Of a stretch of 64,000 nt of DNA, positions 25,522 to 34,328 are shown piece by piece. This DNA is from a virus. The translations under genes and the position numbers were made by a program. Where the stretch lies: IMG/VR virus record IMGVR_UViG_3300023174_000078, positions 1 to 64,000 of that record. The stretch is one strand, 5' to 3'. Position 1 is the first letter of the stretch, and every line of letters starts with the position of its first letter. The notes under the pieces were generated by a model that was not told where the DNA came from, searched no databases, and was given only the letters and a program-made list of their open reading frames with translations.

Positions 25522-27084
25522 ATGTCATTTATTCCTACTGATTACTCACAAATTCAACGTCAACTTAAAGCTGAAAAAGAAAATAGCTATTGGGGCGGTT
25601 ACTACAAGCCGGGCGTTTATGGTGGTACACCCACGCAAAAGAAAATATATTCCGGTCGTATTCTACCGGCATTTGATTACAACTTATCGCAAGCAGATTC
25701 TGAATTTCCAAATTCTTGGATGCCTTATCGTAATGCCGATAATATCGACACAGAAACAAATCAGCCTGTTCTCAGCGCTTTCTTTGCTGTTGTCGCTGCC
25801 TATTCCTGGTTTGGTAATAAACAGGTCTCGTTTCTAAGTCCCTCCACTTTGCGGTTTACACAAAGTATATCCAAGGGCCCGGAGCTAATTGATCCTGTGC
25901 AAGACTTGCGCAACTTCGCCAAAAAGCATGAAGATCCTGCTATACGTGCGTTGATTGAACGTCCTGAAAATAAGAAGGATGCTAAAATCATCATTCCTTA
26001 TGCTCAGCGTCGTTATGTATTTAACTTTTACGGTACTGCTGGTGTGGATCGTAATTTCAGAAACTATCTGGTCGACGTGTCACAGAAAGCCTTTGAAGAT
26101 CTTGCTGCTAAGCTTTCTGAGTGGCGTCCGGCGCACGAACAGACTATAGATTCTAACTGGCCTAATTATCTTTATGGGGATATCACTGATCCCAACACTG
26201 GTGTATTAGTTGAAACTACAGCCATCCCAGCTACTCCACAGCCGTTCAATGGTTTTGTATTCACGACAGGTTCGCATAAATCATTAAAGGGTATCAGGCA
26301 GTATCCCGTTCCGCCAGAAGCTATGGCTGGCCGGTACCAGCTTTATGGTGATAATTCCGCGTTCAAAATTATGAGCGTGCAAGATATTGTTGAATTTCTT
26401 GTAGAGGACGGTGCTATTCCGTACCACTTGATTCAGGAGGTTTGTAGTAACTATGCGCATGTTCCGCCTCGCCCTGGTAATACCAAGGTGTTTCCCGGCG
26501 CATCGCATGATGAAGAAGACATGGACTCTTTCCGCCCACCGGTGAGTAATCCATTTACGCAACCAAAACCTGCAGCGCCTCCCATGCCGGTTAAATCAGC
26601 CAGCGAGGAAGCGCCGCCTTGGAACACAGCCGCCGTTGCTCCGCCGCCACCACTTCCTGCACCCTCAGCGCAACCAAGGTTCTGGGTGTCTATGAATGGT
26701 GATACAGCCGACGAGCCACGCACCCAAGCCGAAGTGCAGCAGCTCATTAATAGCAATCCAGGGCAAGTGTTTATGCTTTGTGGTACTGGAACGAACAGCG
26801 CGTGGCAATCCCCTGCAGAAGCGGGTTTTGTAGTTCCGGTTAATAAGCCAACTCCGCCGCCCATGCCTGGCGCACCGCCAGCTCCACCGGCTTTGCCTCC
26901 GATGCCTAGCTCTCCTCCTCCAGTATTACCGTCAACGTCAGCAGCACCGACATCTGCTGCTGCTTTAACGCCGGAAGAGACGCAGGAGTATAATGCTCTA
27001 AAAGTTCTATTTGATGCGGGCACGCTTCCAACTTCAGATTTGATGAAGTTTGTGAAGTTCGTAAATCGTATCGAAAAGGCTTAG
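25522..27084 (+). CDS. Possible ssDNA-binding protein with Pro-rich linkers and GYF_2-like domain
   Basis: 520 residues. The N-terminal 330 form a mixed domain of unknown family. After it comes a proline/alanine-rich linker, then a GYF_2-like segment (PRFWVSMNGDTADEPRTQAEV ... GTNSAWQSPAEAGF in pieces), a second proline-rich linker, and a short helical C-terminus. Position between the DNA polymerase and the RecA-like recombinase, plus abundance implied by strong codon bias toward common codons, fits a single-strand binding protein, but this is inference. GYF_2 domains bind proline-rich peptides, so the linker may bind the protein's own domain. Confidence 0.65.
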   Translation: MSFIPTDYSQIQRQLKAEKENSYWGGYYKPGVYGGTPTQKKIYSGRILPAFDYNLSQADSEFPNSWMPYRNADNIDTETNQPVLSAFFAVVAAYSWFGNKQVSFLSPSTLRFTQSISKGPELIDPVQDLRNFAKKHEDPAIRALIERPENKKDAKIIIPYAQRRYVFNFYGTAGVDRNFRNYLVDVSQKAFEDLAAKLSEWRPAHEQTIDSNWPNYLYGDITDPNTGVLVETTAIPATPQPFNGFVFTTGSHKSLKGIRQYPVPPEAMAGRYQLYGDNSAFKIMSVQDIVEFLVEDGAIPYHLIQEVCSNYAHVPPRPGNTKVFPGASHDEEDMDSFRPPVSNPFTQPKPAAPPMPVKSASEEAPPWNTAAVAPPPPLPAPSAQPRFWVSMNGDTADEPRTQAEVQQLINSNPGQVFMLCGTGTNSAWQSPAEAGFVVPVNKPTPPPMPGAPPAPPALPPMPSSPPPVLPSTSAAPTSAAALTPEETQEYNALKVLFDAGTLPTSDLMKFVKFVNRIEKA

Positions 27085-27099
27085 TTCTTAGTTGTAATA

Positions 27100-27128
27100 T
27101 GGCACGCTGTATAATCTACAGCGTGCCA
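27100..27128 (+). terminator. Perfect 12-bp hairpin before recA-like gene
   Basis: TGGCACGCTGTA (27100-27111) pairs with TACAGCGTGCCA (27117-27128) around TAATC. An A+T-rich stretch follows up to the next ATG. The stem-loop includes TATAAT, so it may double as a promoter region. Confidence 0.6.
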
Positions 27129-27148
27129 AACTTTAATTTTAATATTTT

Positions 27149-28789
27149 ATGTCAACAGAACTTACAAAGAAACGCAGAGGTCGCCCACCGGGCTCCGCCA
27201 AAAAAGTTGCAGACCAAGAATCGTCTGTAGAATCTTTAGTAGATAACGATGTTATTGAGAGTCCGCCAGCGCAAATGGCTGGTGCTAATATTGATTATGG
27301 TTTTCACTTTTTAGATAGTGAAGAAGACTATGGTGATAAATTTAAAATTGCTTTAGACGGTGCTGTTTCTTCTAGAAAGAATCAAAGCGTAAGTTTCAAG
27401 AAAATGTCTGAAATACAGGAAGGCTTTGCTTTTCCATTTCGCCACTTCTTACTTCAGTACGCTGTAGGCCAGTATGGTATCCCTTCTCAAAAAATTATAG
27501 ATATTATTGGGGCAGAAGGCATCGGGAAGTCCACCTTGGTTATGGACATGTTGGGTAGTGCCATGGACGTTGGTTGTCCTGCGCTCTACATTGAATGCGA
27601 GTCCAAGCAAATTCCAGCGTCACGTGTTATGCGCGCGCTGCATCCCAGCATTACCCGGGCTTATAAAATGCTTAATCGCTTACGTGTAGAGCCGGTGAAC
27701 TCACTGGATCACATGTGGCAAGCGATGAAAGATTTCGTGTATATAGCTAGAGGCACAAAAGGAACAAAGGATACGCCGCGAGTTCCTATGCACGTACCTA
27801 TTGTCATCGCAGTAGACCCGTGGTCAAAATTGTTAAATCCTGACGAAGCTGCCGGGTTTTACAACTACGGCGATAACATGTCTGATGCTAAGAAGAAGAA
27901 ATTCAAAGAGATCAGTGAGGGCTCAAACCTTGGTCATGCCAAGTGGGCTCATAAGTGGTGTCGTCTTCTTCCTGCATTTCTTAAACAGTACAACGTTGTG
28001 TTGATTGTAGTAAATCATCAAAACGATAAGATTGATATGGGTGGTAGCGCGCCCTCCTTCATGTCGCCTGAGACTAGTGCTCTATATAATAAGACTACTC
28101 TAGGGGGTAAAGCATTACGTCAAAACACTGCACTGACTTTAATTTTGTCGCGCAAAGGACTGGCTAAAAATGGTTCCGGGGACATTACTGGAAATTTGAT
28201 TACTTGTCGTGTAGCCAAGAACTCTCTTGGTCCTGGTGATATTAAATTTCACTATGAACTTCGTTCCGGGCATTACAATGATACTTTGACGCATATGGAT
28301 TCCGCAATCAATTTTAACATTGGTTTTGCCGCTATGTGTGCTGAGCAGAAATGGATGAGTACATCCGTGAAAGGCTCCAAGTTCTCCAGCCCGGTGCTAG
28401 GAGTTACTGAAGTATCAGCTGATGAGTTTTGTGAAGCATTTGATGCTAATCAGGCAGTGAAATTTAATCTTGGTAAACAGCTTGGTATTAATGGTTATGT
28501 TGATGTTGTTGATAATATTAAATCGATGATAGAAAAGAATTATCACGCTGAACATGATGACTCTGTTGAATCTGAAATTGAATTAGGTACGCAACTTGAT
28601 CTCGAAGCGCTGGAAGCTTTGCGACAAAAGATGGAACAAGGTAACGGCTTTAGTTTACCTGAATTACCTGAAGAAACCGATACCGTTCCGGAAGAAGATG
28701 AAGAAGCTGCGCATCTGATGTCTGTAATTGAAGATATAGATACTAATCAAGAAAACAATAGTGAGGACCTCCCAACCCAAGACGAATGA
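27149..28789 (+). CDS. RecA/UvsX-like recombinase
   Basis: Strand-exchange ATPase. 546 residues. After a basic, disordered start (KKRRGRPPGSAKK, an AT-hook-like sequence) the ATPase core has Walker A IGAEGIGKSTL (about 119-129), the Glu-containing YIECESKQ, Walker B PIVIAVDPWSKL and LIVVNHQND, followed by GGKALRQNTALTLIL. The C-terminal 60 residues are strongly acidic, as in RecA. It sits behind the polymerase and possible SSB, a usual arrangement for a recombination-dependent replicator. Confidence 0.88.
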   Translation: MSTELTKKRRGRPPGSAKKVADQESSVESLVDNDVIESPPAQMAGANIDYGFHFLDSEEDYGDKFKIALDGAVSSRKNQSVSFKKMSEIQEGFAFPFRHFLLQYAVGQYGIPSQKIIDIIGAEGIGKSTLVMDMLGSAMDVGCPALYIECESKQIPASRVMRALHPSITRAYKMLNRLRVEPVNSLDHMWQAMKDFVYIARGTKGTKDTPRVPMHVPIVIAVDPWSKLLNPDEAAGFYNYGDNMSDAKKKKFKEISEGSNLGHAKWAHKWCRLLPAFLKQYNVVLIVVNHQNDKIDMGGSAPSFMSPETSALYNKTTLGGKALRQNTALTLILSRKGLAKNGSGDITGNLITCRVAKNSLGPGDIKFHYELRSGHYNDTLTHMDSAINFNIGFAAMCAEQKWMSTSVKGSKFSSPVLGVTEVSADEFCEAFDANQAVKFNLGKQLGINGYVDVVDNIKSMIEKNYHAEHDDSVESEIELGTQLDLEALEALRQKMEQGNGFSLPELPEETDTVPEEDEEAAHLMSVIEDIDTNQENNSEDLPTQDE

Positions 28790-29192
28790 TCATAGGCTGA
28801 TTACTCACATTGCTAAGCACTTTAAACTGGATCCTACGGATTATGATAATCTAGAGGATTTGTTTTCTGCGCTTGATGCAATGTGGGCTTCTCCGCCCTT
28901 GGCTCTTCGTGATTTGTTGTGCGTCTACGAGACGTTTCCTGTATTTGGTGAATTTATGTTTCCGAAGGGCAAAAGTTACTTGTGGCAATTGATTGAATCT
29001 ACGGATTCGCCTATGTTACTAACTGATGCACTTATTTCCGGTAAAGACGGTTTGTTTATTTGCCAGGCCGTGGCTACCGAAAAGGTGGCGACAGAAGCAG
29101 AAAGAATTCTTTCTAAATTAACTAATCCGACGATGTGTATTAATCATCGCCATGGCGTGACTGCCTTGCTTTATCCTTTAAATTCTTTATAG
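28761..29192 (+). CDS. Hypothetical protein (GTG start)
   Basis: 143 residues, helical, no family seen. Starts at a GTG inside the last 29 bases of the recombinase gene; no ATG is available near that point. It shares one base with the next GTG start. Function unknown. Confidence 0.65.
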   Translation: MRTSQPKTNDHRLITHIAKHFKLDPTDYDNLEDLFSALDAMWASPPLALRDLLCVYETFPVFGEFMFPKGKSYLWQLIESTDSPMLLTDALISGKDGLFICQAVATEKVATEAERILSKLTNPTMCINHRHGVTALLYPLNSL

Positions 29193-29650
29193 TGGAAAAT
29201 ATGTCTTCAAATACGGAGTGTATCAATGGGTGGATCGAGTTATTGCATTTTAAAACCGATCCAAGGCAGATACATCTAGCTAAGCCATTTGTTAAAGATA
29301 CTGATTCTTTGGAGAATTTCAAAGAAGAGCATTATCAAATGGTTGGCAGCCACATACCCCTTTGCGAATACTACTCCGCGATTGAAGTGTACAAACAATT
29401 TGTTGTACCAGTAGATAAAGAATTCAACATACCAAGACCTTTAGGTAATTTCGATGCTATGAATTTATGTATGCGAGATCCTAAGTTTGGTAGAAAACTT
29501 TTGACATTTATATTTTACCCTAAAAAATTACACCATTCTGTTAAATTCAGAGAACAGCGAGTGCAATACCATCCTGATTACCCGCATGCGCTGTTAATTA
29601 GAAAAGAACCATTTAGATCTTTTATAAGAAAATCTGAAGAATCATCTTAA
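29192..29650 (+). CDS. Hypothetical protein
   Basis: 152 residues from GTG at 29192, or from the ATG three codons on (MSSNTECINGW). Mixed alpha/beta with many aromatic residues. It overlaps both neighbours by one base, so the run from the recombinase to the RecQ-like helicase is translated as one coupled series. Function unknown. Confidence 0.68.
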   Translation: MENMSSNTECINGWIELLHFKTDPRQIHLAKPFVKDTDSLENFKEEHYQMVGSHIPLCEYYSAIEVYKQFVVPVDKEFNIPRPLGNFDAMNLCMRDPKFGRKLLTFIFYPKKLHHSVKFREQRVQYHPDYPHALLIRKEPFRSFIRKSEESS

Positions 29651-30192
29651 TGTTGAACCAAAACTACTCCATCATTGCTTTCCTCAAAGAAACTGATGAT
29701 GGAGTTTCCTTCCCATTTCTTCCAGAGCAAATCTGGGATGACTGCTACGATATATATTGTATTAACTACGATACAATTGGTCCTGACACTGAAAAAATGG
29801 ATGCGGCTAGTACAGTTATTCATATACCTGCGTGTGATGTCGACAAACAAGGTAATATAGCTGACATCCTAGCCTCTTTAATTCATTCAGACGGTATGGA
29901 TCAAAGAAAAGTATTTACAGTGCATCCTAATAATATACTTCTTCCTATTTATAAGTGGTACCTGTTAAGGCATGGTGTTACTATGTTTAACGTCGAGCAA
30001 TTCGTACAGCGTTTGTCACGGGTTACCGTGGACATATGTGATGCGTTTCACAAACCCGCTATTCTTACGCTTGACCGCAGGCAAAATTTTAATTATAAAA
30101 CTATAGCTAGGTGGTTGAACTTTAATCCTGAAGGTACCACCAAGAAAGATCAGTGTCTGAGTACTTTAAGATATATATGTCATCGATTGTAA
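29650..30192 (+). CDS. Hypothetical protein
   Basis: 180 residues. Alpha/beta pattern with strands such as YDIYCINYDT and AILTLDRRQNF. Start ATG overlaps the previous stop (TAATG). It ends 16 bases inside the helicase gene. Function unknown. Confidence 0.68.
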   Translation: MLNQNYSIIAFLKETDDGVSFPFLPEQIWDDCYDIYCINYDTIGPDTEKMDAASTVIHIPACDVDKQGNIADILASLIHSDGMDQRKVFTVHPNNILLPIYKWYLLRHGVTMFNVEQFVQRLSRVTVDICDAFHKPAILTLDRRQNFNYKTIARWLNFNPEGTTKKDQCLSTLRYICHRL

Positions 30193-31847
30193 AGCCAGCT
30201 AGAGAGTCAAAGATTAACATGGATGCGCTGAAAGGCGGATATTCACAATTACCGAACGCCTTGAGTGTTATGGGGTTTTCCCAGTTACGCGAAGGGCAAG
30301 AACCTGTGATTGTAAATATTATGGCCCAACGGGATACGCTATGTATTCTTCCGACCTCTACGGGTAAAACCGCGTGCTTTGTGATTCCGACGTTATGCCT
30401 TGGTTGGCGAGCAATTGTATTCTCGCCCCTGGTCGCGCTTATGCGCGATCAGGTCCAAAGCCTAAATGCTAAAGGAATCAAAGCGCAGGCGTTATCCTCT
30501 ATGCAGACAGACGCGGAAAACCAGGCAGTTATTAAACGCTGGGCCGCAGGTGAACTGCAGTTCATTTATGTAGCGCCAGAGAGACTACACAACGAAGCAT
30601 TTAGAGACGCCATGATGCGTGTACCGCCAGACATGGTAGTCATGGACGAGGCACACTGTTTATCGCAGTGGTCTGATAATTTTAGATCGAGCTATTGTTT
30701 GGTCGGTGATTTTATCAGAGAGAAGAACCCTAAGGTTGTAGCCGCCTTTACAGCTACATGTCCGGATGAAGTAGAGCATGACATACGCCGTGTTCTATAT
30801 CTTGAAAACGCACAAAAAATTTCTTATTACCCTAGAAGAACCAATCTTCATTTAAAGAGTGAAAACATGATTAGCGAAATGCAGATCGCGGATTTTATTT
30901 CCGGCGTCGATGGTCCTGTTATTGTTTACTGCGCTACGATTAATAGAGTGGAGCAGACAGCCAAACAGTTAATGTCCGCTTTACGTGAAGATGTAATTAT
31001 TTTTCATGGAGAATTGTCACCTACAGACAAGCGTGTTAATCAGGACATGTTCATGAATGACAAAATTCGTGTCATGGTGGCGACAAATGCGTTTGGTATG
31101 GGTGTGGATAAAGGCAACATCAGAGGTGTTGTTCATAGAGATATTCCAGGCTCGCTGGAGGCGCTAGCGCAAGAAGTAGGACGCGCTGGGCGTGACGGTA
31201 AAGACTCTGTTTGTATGACATTCTATTCCCCGGATAGTTACAACACACAGAAGTTTTTTATTGAGTGTAGCTATCCTTCGCAGTCTGAAATTAATGCTGT
31301 GATGCGTGTCTTGAATTTGGCAGCGGATAGTAACGGCGTTTCGCAGCTTACCATTAATGATATAGCTAAAAAGACTAATTTGTTTAGCCGTAAAGTTCCT
31401 GCTATTCTTGAAGTTCTAAAAGCTAATAAGATTATAGAGCGCGAGAAAAACGGCGAGAAGATAGCTAAAATCAGGCTGGACGAGAATACTCCTGAAGACG
31501 ATTCCAGATTTGAATTATGGTGGAATACTATTTTAGAGTATGGTATTGAAGAAGATGGTTTCTTTAATATAGATTTAAATTGGTTCGCTGATCATATAGG
31601 CTTGGGGTATCAGACTATTACTAATCATTTTAAGAAGTGGGATGACCAGTCTGTAATTCGTTTCATTCCGCCATATAGAGGTTCAGCAACCAGAATTACA
31701 GGCTCTGTAAATCAAATTGACTTTGATCGGCTATCTGCTAAAGCAGCAGGAGCACACGCCAAGTTGGATCAAGTATTGGGCTATCTTAAAACTCCTGATA
31801 ATGATAAGCATAGTTATTTAGAAAAATATTTTCAAGTTAATAATTAA
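30177..31847 (+). CDS. RecQ-like DNA helicase
   Basis: 3'-5' helicase for recombination and fork repair. 556 residues from the ATG at 30177; a GTG eight codons upstream is also in frame. Motifs: FSQLREGQEPVI (motif 0), LPTSTGKTACF (I), FSPLVALMRDQV (Ia), VVMDEAHCLSQW (II, DEAH), AAFTATCP (III), VATNAFGMGVDKGNIRGVVH (V), QEVGRAGRDG (VI). The C-terminal part has a winged-helix-like stretch (TINDIAKKTNLFSRKV), but no RecQ zinc site with four Cys. Its last codons are part of a 45-bp repeat. Confidence 0.9.
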   Translation: MSSIVKPARESKINMDALKGGYSQLPNALSVMGFSQLREGQEPVIVNIMAQRDTLCILPTSTGKTACFVIPTLCLGWRAIVFSPLVALMRDQVQSLNAKGIKAQALSSMQTDAENQAVIKRWAAGELQFIYVAPERLHNEAFRDAMMRVPPDMVVMDEAHCLSQWSDNFRSSYCLVGDFIREKNPKVVAAFTATCPDEVEHDIRRVLYLENAQKISYYPRRTNLHLKSENMISEMQIADFISGVDGPVIVYCATINRVEQTAKQLMSALREDVIIFHGELSPTDKRVNQDMFMNDKIRVMVATNAFGMGVDKGNIRGVVHRDIPGSLEALAQEVGRAGRDGKDSVCMTFYSPDSYNTQKFFIECSYPSQSEINAVMRVLNLAADSNGVSQLTINDIAKKTNLFSRKVPAILEVLKANKIIEREKNGEKIAKIRLDENTPEDDSRFELWWNTILEYGIEEDGFFNIDLNWFADHIGLGYQTITNHFKKWDDQSVIRFIPPYRGSATRITGSVNQIDFDRLSAKAAGAHAKLDQVLGYLKTPDNDKHSYLEKYFQVNN

Positions 31848-31875
31848 ATATGAATTAGGAGTTACCCCTGCCTGC
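31831..31875 (+). repeat. 45-bp direct repeat, left copy
   Basis: Covers the end of the RecQ-like gene (codons for Gln-Val-Asn-Asn and stop) and a broken copy of the start of the gene now at 32118. It is 43/45 identical to 32099-32143. One of the two changes turns the second Gln-like codon of the copied start into TAG, so the copied start reads Met-Asn-stop. Confidence 0.9.
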
Positions 31876-31884
31876 AGTTTTAAC

Positions 31885-32115
31885 ATGAACTATCCGTATC
31901 CCAAAAAAGCAATTATTAAATATGTAAATGCATATAAAGATGGCGGTACAAAACAATTTGAAGTACTTAATAGTGAAGAGATTGGAATTAAACACATCTT
32001 CCAGGACTTTAGATTGCATTCAACATCGCAAGGAAAATTTTTCACTGATTATCCGGGAGGAAGTGCTTCAGTTGAAATTATAGATGCATTCATTAATATT
32101 CAAGTTAATAATTAA
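31885..32115 (+). CDS. Small inserted gene flanked by 45-bp repeats
   Basis: 76 residues, no family recognised; the last residues (Gln-Val-Asn-Asn) are the same as those of the RecQ-like helicase because its 3' end lies inside the right repeat. The gene plus one repeat copy forms a 268-base unit inserted between two genes that must once have been neighbours. Reads as a real protein (YPKKAIIKYVNAYKDGG ... FFTDYPGG). Confidence 0.65.
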   Translation: MNYPYPKKAIIKYVNAYKDGGTKQFEVLNSEEIGIKHIFQDFRLHSTSQGKFFTDYPGGSASVEIIDAFINIQVNN

Positions 32116-32143
32116 ATATGAATCAGGAGTTACCCCCGCCTGC
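32099..32143 (+). repeat. 45-bp direct repeat, right copy
   Basis: Matches 31831-31875 at 43 of 45 positions. It carries the end of the small inserted gene and the intact start of the zinc-finger gene at 32118. Confidence 0.9.
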
Positions 32144-32528
32144 CCAAAGAGCGTTTAAGCTACTCAGTAGTTTACCGCCGCTTACAGACGCAATTACATC
32201 TGTCACACACAGTCCCTGCGTTGCGTGTGGTAGACCAAAGCATCTTACGGATTTCAAAATTTACAATTCCGGTGTCGTCGATAATGTGATGGAGCCGATT
32301 TGTAAACTCTGCATAGGGGCCTATACGGAGTGTGCTAAATTCGTGTGCTGTAAGTGTAAAATGGTTATGGGTTGGGTGGACCCGCATAAAGATAGCGATG
32401 GTTTTATATTTGAAAAAAAACAGTCTTACCACATTCAGGCTTGCCCTAATTGTACTCCTGGGTTATTGAAAGCCGACTTGATAGAAAAAATTATTTACCT
32501 ACAACGCAAACAAAAAGGACTTTTATGA
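32118..32528 (+). CDS. Zinc-finger protein
   Basis: 136 residues with four Cys pairs: CVACG (about residue 35), CKLC (about 62), CCKCK (about 75) and CPNC (about 113), so probably two zinc sites formed by crossed pairs. No catalytic residues. Probably nucleic-acid or protein binding. Its end overlaps the next ATG by 4 bases. Confidence 0.75.
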   Translation: MNQELPPPAQRAFKLLSSLPPLTDAITSVTHSPCVACGRPKHLTDFKIYNSGVVDNVMEPICKLCIGAYTECAKFVCCKCKMVMGWVDPHKDSDGFIFEKKQSYHIQACPNCTPGLLKADLIEKIIYLQRKQKGLL

Positions 32529-33115
32529 GTAATACCACAGTATCCAGCATCCCAGCTCCCGGGGCTTTGACTAAACCAAAGCGTGAGAATATTAAGAAAA
32601 CAGAAGCTTTCAGTATGAAGCCACCGGTGGTGGAAGCTGATCCTGATGGCGGCGATAACCACAAGTATCTATGTAAATTTGTGTCAAATAATTACCGCGA
32701 GGTAAAACAAGTTTGTACATTCGATGTCTGGAAAAGATGCGAAGGCAGACAGACTCCAGGCAAAGTACGAGACGGCCTAGATTCCCGGCTTCATAACGAC
32801 TTTGTGATTATCCAAGATAAGGAGGGGAAAGTAATTGATGTTGATGTCATTCCTAAAACTTATTATACTAGCCGTGCCGTTCTGCCTGATTATCTACAAG
32901 ACAAGCACGATATAATTATAAAAGTCAATACCAAGACAGGAGGTGTTGAGGTTACGCAGTGTCCTGCTGGTGTGACTAAATCTAACATTTTGAAGCTTAT
33001 TAATTCTTTGGATGCGGTAACAGCCGTGTCCACAGGTGACACACTGCCAGGAGGATTTGAAGTTTTGAATGTATCTGGTAATCAGATTTCTGTTGTTTCT
33101 ACGGCTCGCAGTTAG
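32525..33115 (+). CDS. Hypothetical protein
   Basis: 196 residues from the ATG at 32525, which follows AAAGGAC; the open frame further upstream overlaps the zinc-finger gene and is not needed. Basic, proline-rich N-terminus, then beta-rich. No family recognised. Confidence 0.72.
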   Translation: MSNTTVSSIPAPGALTKPKRENIKKTEAFSMKPPVVEADPDGGDNHKYLCKFVSNNYREVKQVCTFDVWKRCEGRQTPGKVRDGLDSRLHNDFVIIQDKEGKVIDVDVIPKTYYTSRAVLPDYLQDKHDIIIKVNTKTGGVEVTQCPAGVTKSNILKLINSLDAVTAVSTGDTLPGGFEVLNVSGNQISVVSTARS

Positions 33116-33151
33116 TTTGTAATACAACGTTCTGTTGTGTTATAAATAATT

Positions 33152-33355
33152 GTGGACCGCTCACATATTATCACCACCGCCACAGGTGCAGTTACTCTCG
33201 CAGTAGCTGCACCTGTTTTAATTTCTATGGTCGGAATAATTTCTATATTATGGCCAGTGATTCCTATTTTGGCTGTTGGTTCCATGTGGGCTGCAGCTAG
33301 CAAACCAGCAAATAGCAACAACAATGCCAACAACACAAAAAGCGAACGCGCCTAA
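33152..33355 (+). CDS. Small membrane protein (GTG start)
   Basis: 67 residues. One long hydrophobic stretch, residues about 10-49, can form two membrane helices (LAVAAPVLISMVGIISILW; PVIPILAVGSMWAAA), followed by an Asn-rich tail. A weak variant of the repeated promoter (33136-33153) sits directly before it. Overlaps the next gene by 32 bases. Function unknown. Confidence 0.58.
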   Translation: MDRSHIITTATGAVTLAVAAPVLISMVGIISILWPVIPILAVGSMWAAASKPANSNNNANNTKSERA

Positions 33356-34235
33356 CACAGCGCAACAACCTATTGTAGAGACTGTGCTCGCGCACAGCCC
33401 TCTGATGATAGGAGGTAAGGTGCAGCAGGAATGCTGGGCCAATTTCGGCGTATCCTTCCATACGCAGCGCGGTCAGGCGCATCTCCAGGCAGGGCAATTT
33501 CTGCCTATATGGGAGCTCCGCTCAGGGCGCTGGCAATACCGTACACCTGCACAGATTAGCATTGTATCGGCGTTTGTCATGAACAGTCGGTACATGATTC
33601 GTGGGGGGGATGCCAAATTATCCTCTCATCCGGAGGTTAATGAGTGGGAAGGCGCTAGCCCTGTGAAGGGGCAGTCGTCGGAACTTCGTCAGCCGGGCGG
33701 TGTTCGCCGCCTTAATCCCAGCAACCTACCGGTCATAGCCACAAATGCCAGTAATTATGAATCTCGCGCTACAACGGCCAGAGCGTTTCATGATCACTTC
33801 GGCAAGTCTGCGCTGTACGAAGGGTGTCCGCTAGTATTAGCATGCCGGGCGGATGTTACTCCTGAAGTAGACATTGGGCGTAATATTCCCATGTTGGACC
33901 TTATCCGGCAGGACACTATCTCTGGGTATGTGCTCCCGCTACCAATAGTGGCGTCCAACGAAGAGGAAGTCGTACTGAAGGATTATCCGCAGAATTGGAT
34001 AAAGGCCGCCATCGAATTCTTGGATTTGTACAGCATTACTGAAGTCGGTATTTGGTACAAAACGCAAGGGGACGATATTGTTGATACGGTCAGCAGCGCT
34101 AGACCTAAGGAGGTTTATCGTAACGCTATTAACAAAAAAGATCTGGGGTTCAGTACACTGGATCCAGATTTGTACGAACGGATGCTGCCGTTCGCTACAG
34201 GTAAGCTGGATCTAGACATGCTACCGCAGGCCTAG
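33324..34235 (+). CDS. Hypothetical protein
   Basis: 303 residues from the ATG at 33324; an upstream in-frame start at 33276 would overlap the membrane protein more. G+C-rich compared with neighbours. Mixed alpha/beta, no motif I can name. A strong terminator follows, so it ends the replication-side transcription unit. Confidence 0.75.
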   Translation: MPTTQKANAPNTAQQPIVETVLAHSPLMIGGKVQQECWANFGVSFHTQRGQAHLQAGQFLPIWELRSGRWQYRTPAQISIVSAFVMNSRYMIRGGDAKLSSHPEVNEWEGASPVKGQSSELRQPGGVRRLNPSNLPVIATNASNYESRATTARAFHDHFGKSALYEGCPLVLACRADVTPEVDIGRNIPMLDLIRQDTISGYVLPLPIVASNEEEVVLKDYPQNWIKAAIEFLDLYSITEVGIWYKTQGDDIVDTVSSARPKEVYRNAINKKDLGFSTLDPDLYERMLPFATGKLDLDMLPQA

Positions 34236-34244
34236 GTCAGCAAA

Positions 34245-34276
34245 GAGCTCGCGGATAACTACCGCGCCTCTTTTTT
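34245..34276 (+). terminator. Strong rho-independent terminator
   Basis: GAG(CT)CGCGG (34245-34254) pairs with CCGCG(C)CTC (34262-34270) around ATAACTA, followed by six T. It separates the replication block from the RNA polymerase block. Confidence 0.88.
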
Positions 34277-34328
34277 ATCTATCAGGTTTTGCTTTTTTTT
34301 AGATATCAAGTAAATTATCTTATACCAT

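Noticed and set aside
26451-27023. Long open frame on the minus strand (190 codons)
   Set aside because: It is the complement of the proline/alanine-rich linker, giving a Gly/Ala/Val-rich shadow of the + strand gene; no start context and no family.
33136-33153. Seventh copy of the repeated promoter
   Set aside because: GTGTTATAAATAATTGTG keeps the first part but breaks the TAnnTTTG core; kept only as a weak variant.
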